64,000 bases of DNA from Hyphomonas sp. (lineage in GTDB: Bacteria > Pseudomonadota > Alphaproteobacteria > Caulobacterales > Hyphomonadaceae), in NCBI GenBank assembly GCA_016124495.1, contig WGNP01000003.1:186001-250000 (forward strand), written 5' to 3'. Below the pieces are notes generated by a model that ran no database searches, was not told the origin of the DNA, and saw nothing but the letters and a program-made list of their open reading frames with translations. This document shows positions 60,501-64,000 of this stretch, piece after piece. Within the stretch, counting starts at the first letter, position 1. The number at the start of each line of letters is the position of its first letter. Both the position numbers and the translations under genes were made by a program.

Positions 60501-63500
60501 TTACTTACCGCCGGCAGCGCCCTGCGCGGCAAGGATGGTTACCCGGCCCGGCGCAGAGCGGCCGAACACTTCAGGCCGGTACATGTCCTCGGCGACGACG
60601 CCCGGCATCGCGAACGATCCCGGGGTCACTGCGCGCACGACATAGGCGAGCGTGACGGGCGTGTCATAAACGTTGATGGCCGCGACATACCGGTCATCCT
60701 GCGCCTGCGACGACTGGGCCTGCGCGATCTCCCCGAGGAAATCGAACGCCCCTGCCCTCACACGGTCTTCTCCGGTTGACCAGTCATACTCGACGACGCG
60801 GGCATCGGCCGGACGCAGCACGGTCTCGATCTCGAAACCAGCCGGCAGAAGGTCTGCCACAATCACCGGATTAAGGCGGCGCTCCTCGGTCGAGATCGTC
60901 AGGCCGACAACAAACTTGTCGCCCTGGCGCACTTCGCCGAGTTTCACCGCTTTGCCGCCCAGCGTGTAGAACTGCTTCTGCGCGGTGAGCTTCGAAGAGA
61001 CGGCCGGCGGCGGGGCAGACGGCGCGCCTGTGACCAGCACCGTGCGGAAGACCGGGGCCTTGGCATTAAGCTTGAAGCTGACACCGCTGGTCGCCTGCGC
61101 TTCCGTCAGCATGTACTGGCGCTGGTTGTCATTGCCGGTGCCGAGACCGGTCACGCCGACCTGCAGCGCCGCTTCGCCCTTGGTGAGGGCGTTGACGGCG
61201 AGCAGCATGTAGGACTTCTCCTGCGTCGTCAGATCGGCCGCGTCCGGCACATCCTTGCCAAGGCGAGTGGCCAGACGCTCGACCACGGCGGGAAGTTCCG
61301 CTTCACCGGCGAGGGCAAGGATGCCGGCCAGGTCGCGCAGCGGCGTCTGGTAATAGTCGCCGCCATTAGTGTAGCCGAGTTTGGACTCAGCCGACTTGAA
61401 GGCCGAGGCAGCACGCGCCCGGTCGCCAAGATAGGCAAGGCCGGCCCCGATATGCGCGCGGGCGAGAGGGCTGGCGATGTTGTCCATCTCCCGGTCATGC
61501 AGGTAGCGCAGGCGGGAGATGTCCGCCTGCCCGGCCTTGGCCAGCACATACAGCGCAAAGGCCGAGGAGCGGTACATCATCTGCTGCTGGGTGTCGGCCG
61601 AATACTGGCCTTCGTAAACCTCGGTGTCGTAGCCATAGACCCGCCAGGCATCGCCCGTGGCGACACTGCGCAGCGCGCCGTAGGCCCGCGTCAATGCCTC
61701 GTCCGGCACCGAATAGCCGGCCTGCTTGGCGCGGTAGACGAAGTCGGTTGCATAAGCGCCGAGCCAGGGGGTGGCGTAGCCGTCGCCTTCGCGCCAGAGG
61801 CCGAAGGCACCATCCGCACCCTGACGGTTGAGGATCGTGTTTACGGCGACCTGCACCTTGTCGCGCGCATTGTCGCGCGAGCCCTTTGCACCCATGGCGA
61901 CGAGCTGTTCGGAATAGAGCAGCGGCAGCGCGCGGCTGGATATCTGCTCCGTGCAGCCATACGGATAACGGTCGAGCGAAGCATAAAGCGTCGCCGGGTC
62001 GACCGGGATCGGCGAGAAGCCGACCGCGACATCGGCCGAGCCGGGCACATAGCCTTTCAGCAGGTCCTTGGTGACGGTGAAGGTGTCGCCCGGCCGCATG
62101 AGCTGCGAGGTCGAGCGCGATTCCGGCAGGTAGGGCGAACGGGTCTGGATCTCGTAGTTACGGGTGACGGAGTATTTCTCCGGACCAGACACTTCAAGAC
62201 GCAGCGGCGAGATGCCTTCGGCCTTCGCCGAGACACGCACCGGCAGGTCTGCACGCTGGCTCTTTCCGAGCGTGGGGGTGAGCGCAGTGGCCGGCACGCT
62301 GACCTGCTGGCCGCCCGAGACCCTGGCCTTGAACTGGCCGGCGGCGAGTTCGACGTTGTCGATGGACACGGTGATGACCGCTTCATCGCCGGGGGCGAGG
62401 AAACGCGGCATCACAAGCTCGGACGGCGCGCGGTCGCGCACTTTCATCTTCTTTTCAGCAGATCCGAGACCGGTCTTGGACCAGGCCACCGCCATCAGGC
62501 GAAGTTCGCCGTTGAACTCCGGCAGGGCGAGCGGAACTTTCGCGCGTCCTCCTTTGACTTCGACGAGCCCGGAGAAGATTACGACCGACTTGGTCGGCAC
62601 CACTGTCAGCCCTTCCCCGCCGAGCTGGTCACCGCCGACGCGCACTTCGGCCGGCAGGCCCATGTTCGGGTCCAGCAGGCGGCCATAGTCGTCATGCAGT
62701 TCGACGCCGAGCGCCTTGCGGCCAAAGTAGTGGGCGACCGGGTCCGGCGACCTGAACTTCGTCAGTTGCAGGATGCCTTCATCCACGGCGGCCAGGGTCA
62801 GGTAGACCTGTTCCTTCGGTCCACCCTCGATCCTGACGTCCACCGTCTGGTCCGTACGCGGACGGGCCACATCAGGTGCATCCAGCGTGACCTTGAAAGT
62901 CCGCGAGGCCATGTCCACCGGCACATGGGCGATGCCGACCGCACGCCGCGGCTTGGCATTGAGAACCGGATCACGGCCGGAATAGACCGTGACCATGACA
63001 TAGGCGCCTTCACCCCACTCAGCCGTCACTGGCAGTGTGATCCTGGTGCCCTTGGCGACGACACCGACGTTCTGGACACTCAGCACACGGTCGGTCGCCA
63101 CCACAACCTGGGCCTGCCCGTCATAGGGCGGCACAATGGTAAGTTCGGCGCTCTGACCGGCCTTGGGCGACTTCTCGGAGGCGACGACCTTCACACGGTC
63201 CGGCCCTTCGGTTCCGTCTTCGCTCGTCCATCCGCCCCAGCCTACATAGAAGCTGGAACTCGCACCCGAGGCGGCAAACGCGCCCTGGCCTTCGATCACA
63301 AGTTCATGACTGCCCCATTCGAGGCCGGGCGCCTTAATCTCCCCAACACCGCCGGCGGGCGTGGTCAGCACGCCTTCATTGACCTTGGTGACCGTACGCG
63401 AGCGGCGCCAGGTCCACTGTTCGCCGTCACGGTACCAGTCGTAGTGATAGTCGATGGCGAGCACTTTCCAGTTGAGGCGCTGCGCAACGGCGGCGCCGTC

Positions 63501-64000
63501 GGCATTAACGACCACGACCTGAAACTTGGCTTCGCCGCCTTCCTCGACACTCGATTCAAAGGAGGGCTTGACGCCGACATAAACGGCTTCGGGCCGGTAG
63601 GGCACGCGGACGCTTTCGGCAACTGCGCGGCCACCGGGCTCGAGCACGCTGACAACTGTGTTGAGCCGCAGCGGCAGGCCGGAATTCGAACCCGCCGTGC
63701 CGGGCGAGAGGCGGATGACCGCCTTGCCGGAACCGTCCGTAGTCGTATCATTGAACTCGAGTATCTGTTCCTCGAATGTCTGATCGTGGCGGCCATAGGT
63801 GAAACCGTCGAACGCCTTGAAGGGCGACGGGTCGGCTTCGAGCCGGGCTTCGGCTTTCACCGTCAGGCCCGCGCCGGGGGCGCCATACAGGAAGCGCGCG
63901 TCGATCTCGACATCCCGCACGCCGCCCGCTTTGAGGGCGCTCTTCTCGTCGGTCTTCACGTCGACGGCAATGCGCTGGGGCACGAAATCCTCGACGGCAA
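60501..64000 (-). CDS. Alpha-2-macroglobulin family protein (5' end beyond window)
   Basis: Periplasmic protease trap, at least 1166 residues seen of what is normally 1500-1900. MG domains fill the N-terminal part shown; the bait region lies before the A2M domain (GGRAKVPLALPEFNGELRLMAVAWSKTGLG). The thioester motif CTEQ is intact in YPYGCTEQISSRALPLL, placing it in the thioester-containing subgroup, followed by the all-helical complement-like domain (GLWREGDGYATPWLGAYATDFVYRAK) and the receptor-like end. In E. coli the homologue (YfhM) is paired with PbpC in the same way, and the gene order here is the same. The start and signal peptide lie past 64000. Confidence 0.93.
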   Translation of the reverse strand, partial: AVEDFVPQRIAVDVKTDEKSALKAGGVRDVEIDARFLYGAPGAGLTVKAEARLEADPSPFKAFDGFTYGRHDQTFEEQILEFNDTTTDGSGKAVIRLSPGTAGSNSGLPLRLNTVVSVLEPGGRAVAESVRVPYRPEAVYVGVKPSFESSVEEGGEAKFQVVVVNADGAAVAQRLNWKVLAIDYHYDWYRDGEQWTWRRSRTVTKVNEGVLTTPAGGVGEIKAPGLEWGSHELVIEGQGAFAASGASSSFYVGWGGWTSEDGTEGPDRVKVVASEKSPKAGQSAELTIVPPYDGQAQVVVATDRVLSVQNVGVVAKGTRITLPVTAEWGEGAYVMVTVYSGRDPVLNAKPRRAVGIAHVPVDMASRTFKVTLDAPDVARPRTDQTVDVRIEGGPKEQVYLTLAAVDEGILQLTKFRSPDPVAHYFGRKALGVELHDDYGRLLDPNMGLPAEVRVGGDQLGGEGLTVVPTKSVVIFSGLVEVKGGRAKVPLALPEFNGELRLMAVAWSKTGLGSAEKKMKVRDRAPSELVMPRFLAPGDEAVITVSIDNVELAAGQFKARVSGGQQVSVPATALTPTLGKSQRADLPVRVSAKAEGISPLRLEVSGPEKYSVTRNYEIQTRSPYLPESRSTSQLMRPGDTFTVTKDLLKGYVPGSADVAVGFSPIPVDPATLYASLDRYPYGCTEQISSRALPLLYSEQLVAMGAKGSRDNARDKVQVAVNTILNRQGADGAFGLWREGDGYATPWLGAYATDFVYRAKQAGYSVPDEALTRAYGALRSVATGDAWRVYGYDTEVYEGQYSADTQQQMMYRSSAFALYVLAKAGQADISRLRYLHDREMDNIASPLARAHIGAGLAYLGDRARAASAFKSAESKLGYTNGGDYYQTPLRDLAGILALAGEAELPAVVERLATRLGKDVPDAADLTTQEKSYMLLAVNALTKGEAALQVGVTGLGTGNDNQRQYMLTEAQATSGVSFKLNAKAPVFRTVLVTGAPSAPPPAVSSKLTAQKQFYTLGGKAVKLGEVRQGDKFVVGLTISTEERRLNPVIVADLLPAGFEIETVLRPADARVVEYDWSTGEDRVRAGAFDFLGEIAQAQSSQAQDDRYVAAINVYDTPVTLAYVVRAVTPGSFAMPGVVAEDMYRPEVFGRSAPGRVTILAAQGAAGGK

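Noticed and set aside
58361-60655. 764-codon plus-strand open frame opposite pbpC
   Set aside because: PbpC has all GT51 and transpeptidase motifs on the other strand; the shadow is Arg/Gly-rich.

Overview
The window is GC-rich, densely packed chromosomal DNA from an alphaproteobacterium. Hyphomonadaceae/Caulobacterales (Hyphomonas-like) is the best guess: there is a large TonB-dependent receptor with a carboxypeptidase-regulatory N-terminus, a full CtrA-type motif, several secreted class-C beta-lactamase-fold hydrolases, HSL-type esterases, and a PdeM/Lhr-type repair pair. This is inferred from protein character, not from a marker gene. No rRNA, tRNA, CRISPR array, prophage or complete insertion sequence was seen.

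Layout. 1-6 kb: the start of uvrC (cut by the window edge), a damaged small membrane-protein gene, aspartate aminotransferase, Dps, a lipase-like hydrolase fused to an OmpA domain, and an HSL esterase. 6-13 kb: a sodium:solute symporter, a LysR regulator, a PLP decarboxylase behind an S24 repressor, a SulP transporter and PdeM. 13-20 kb: a broken lipoprotein gene between pdeM and its partner Lhr-like helicase, then two unknown exported proteins and a serine hydrolase. 20-30 kb: a trypsin-like lipoprotein, a TspO-like/MscS/small-membrane-protein operon, medium-chain reductases, a dienoyl-CoA-reductase-like SDR, a four-TM SLATT-like protein, an esterase and a TetR regulator. 30-38 kb: a tightly overlapping minus-strand operon (FMO, M23 peptidase, lipoprotein, DUF6498, TRIC channel), two overlapping thioesterases, a 665-nt stretch with no gene, and another serine hydrolase. 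38-47 kb: an RsiV-like lipoprotein, PutA, a GT4 glycosyltransferase, PstS, ornithine/lysine decarboxylase and MurI. 47-52 kb: a truncated transketolase-like gene beside a ribbon-helix-helix gene with an AT-rich promoter, a CtrA site, and the agmatine pathway (AguA, AguB). 52-64 kb: the TonB receptor, a GT39/83-like glycosyltransferase, an exported MsrA, and the PbpC/alpha-2-macroglobulin pair, which runs off the right edge.

How parts fit together. (i) Near-consensus Pho boxes sit at similar distances (about 80-105 nt) upstream of both pstS and the large TonB receptor, so the receptor probably belongs to the phosphate-starvation response. (ii) Putrescine can be made two ways here: decarboxylation of ornithine, behind a leader with possible alternative folds, and from agmatine by AguA-AguB. 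(iii) PbpC and the alpha-2-macroglobulin form the known periplasmic pair linking protease trapping to cell-wall repair.

Decay is visible in three places: a lipoprotein gene with an in-frame stop plus a frameshift (13.2-13.9 kb), a small membrane-protein gene whose sensible reading hops frames (0.7-1.0 kb), and a transketolase-like gene missing about its last third (47.6-49.2 kb). I did not find a convincing new multi-gene system. The most promising leads are the Pho-controlled receptor, the decarboxylase leader, the hydrolase-OmpA fusion, the duplicated SLATT-like protein and the CtrA-preceded small gene.
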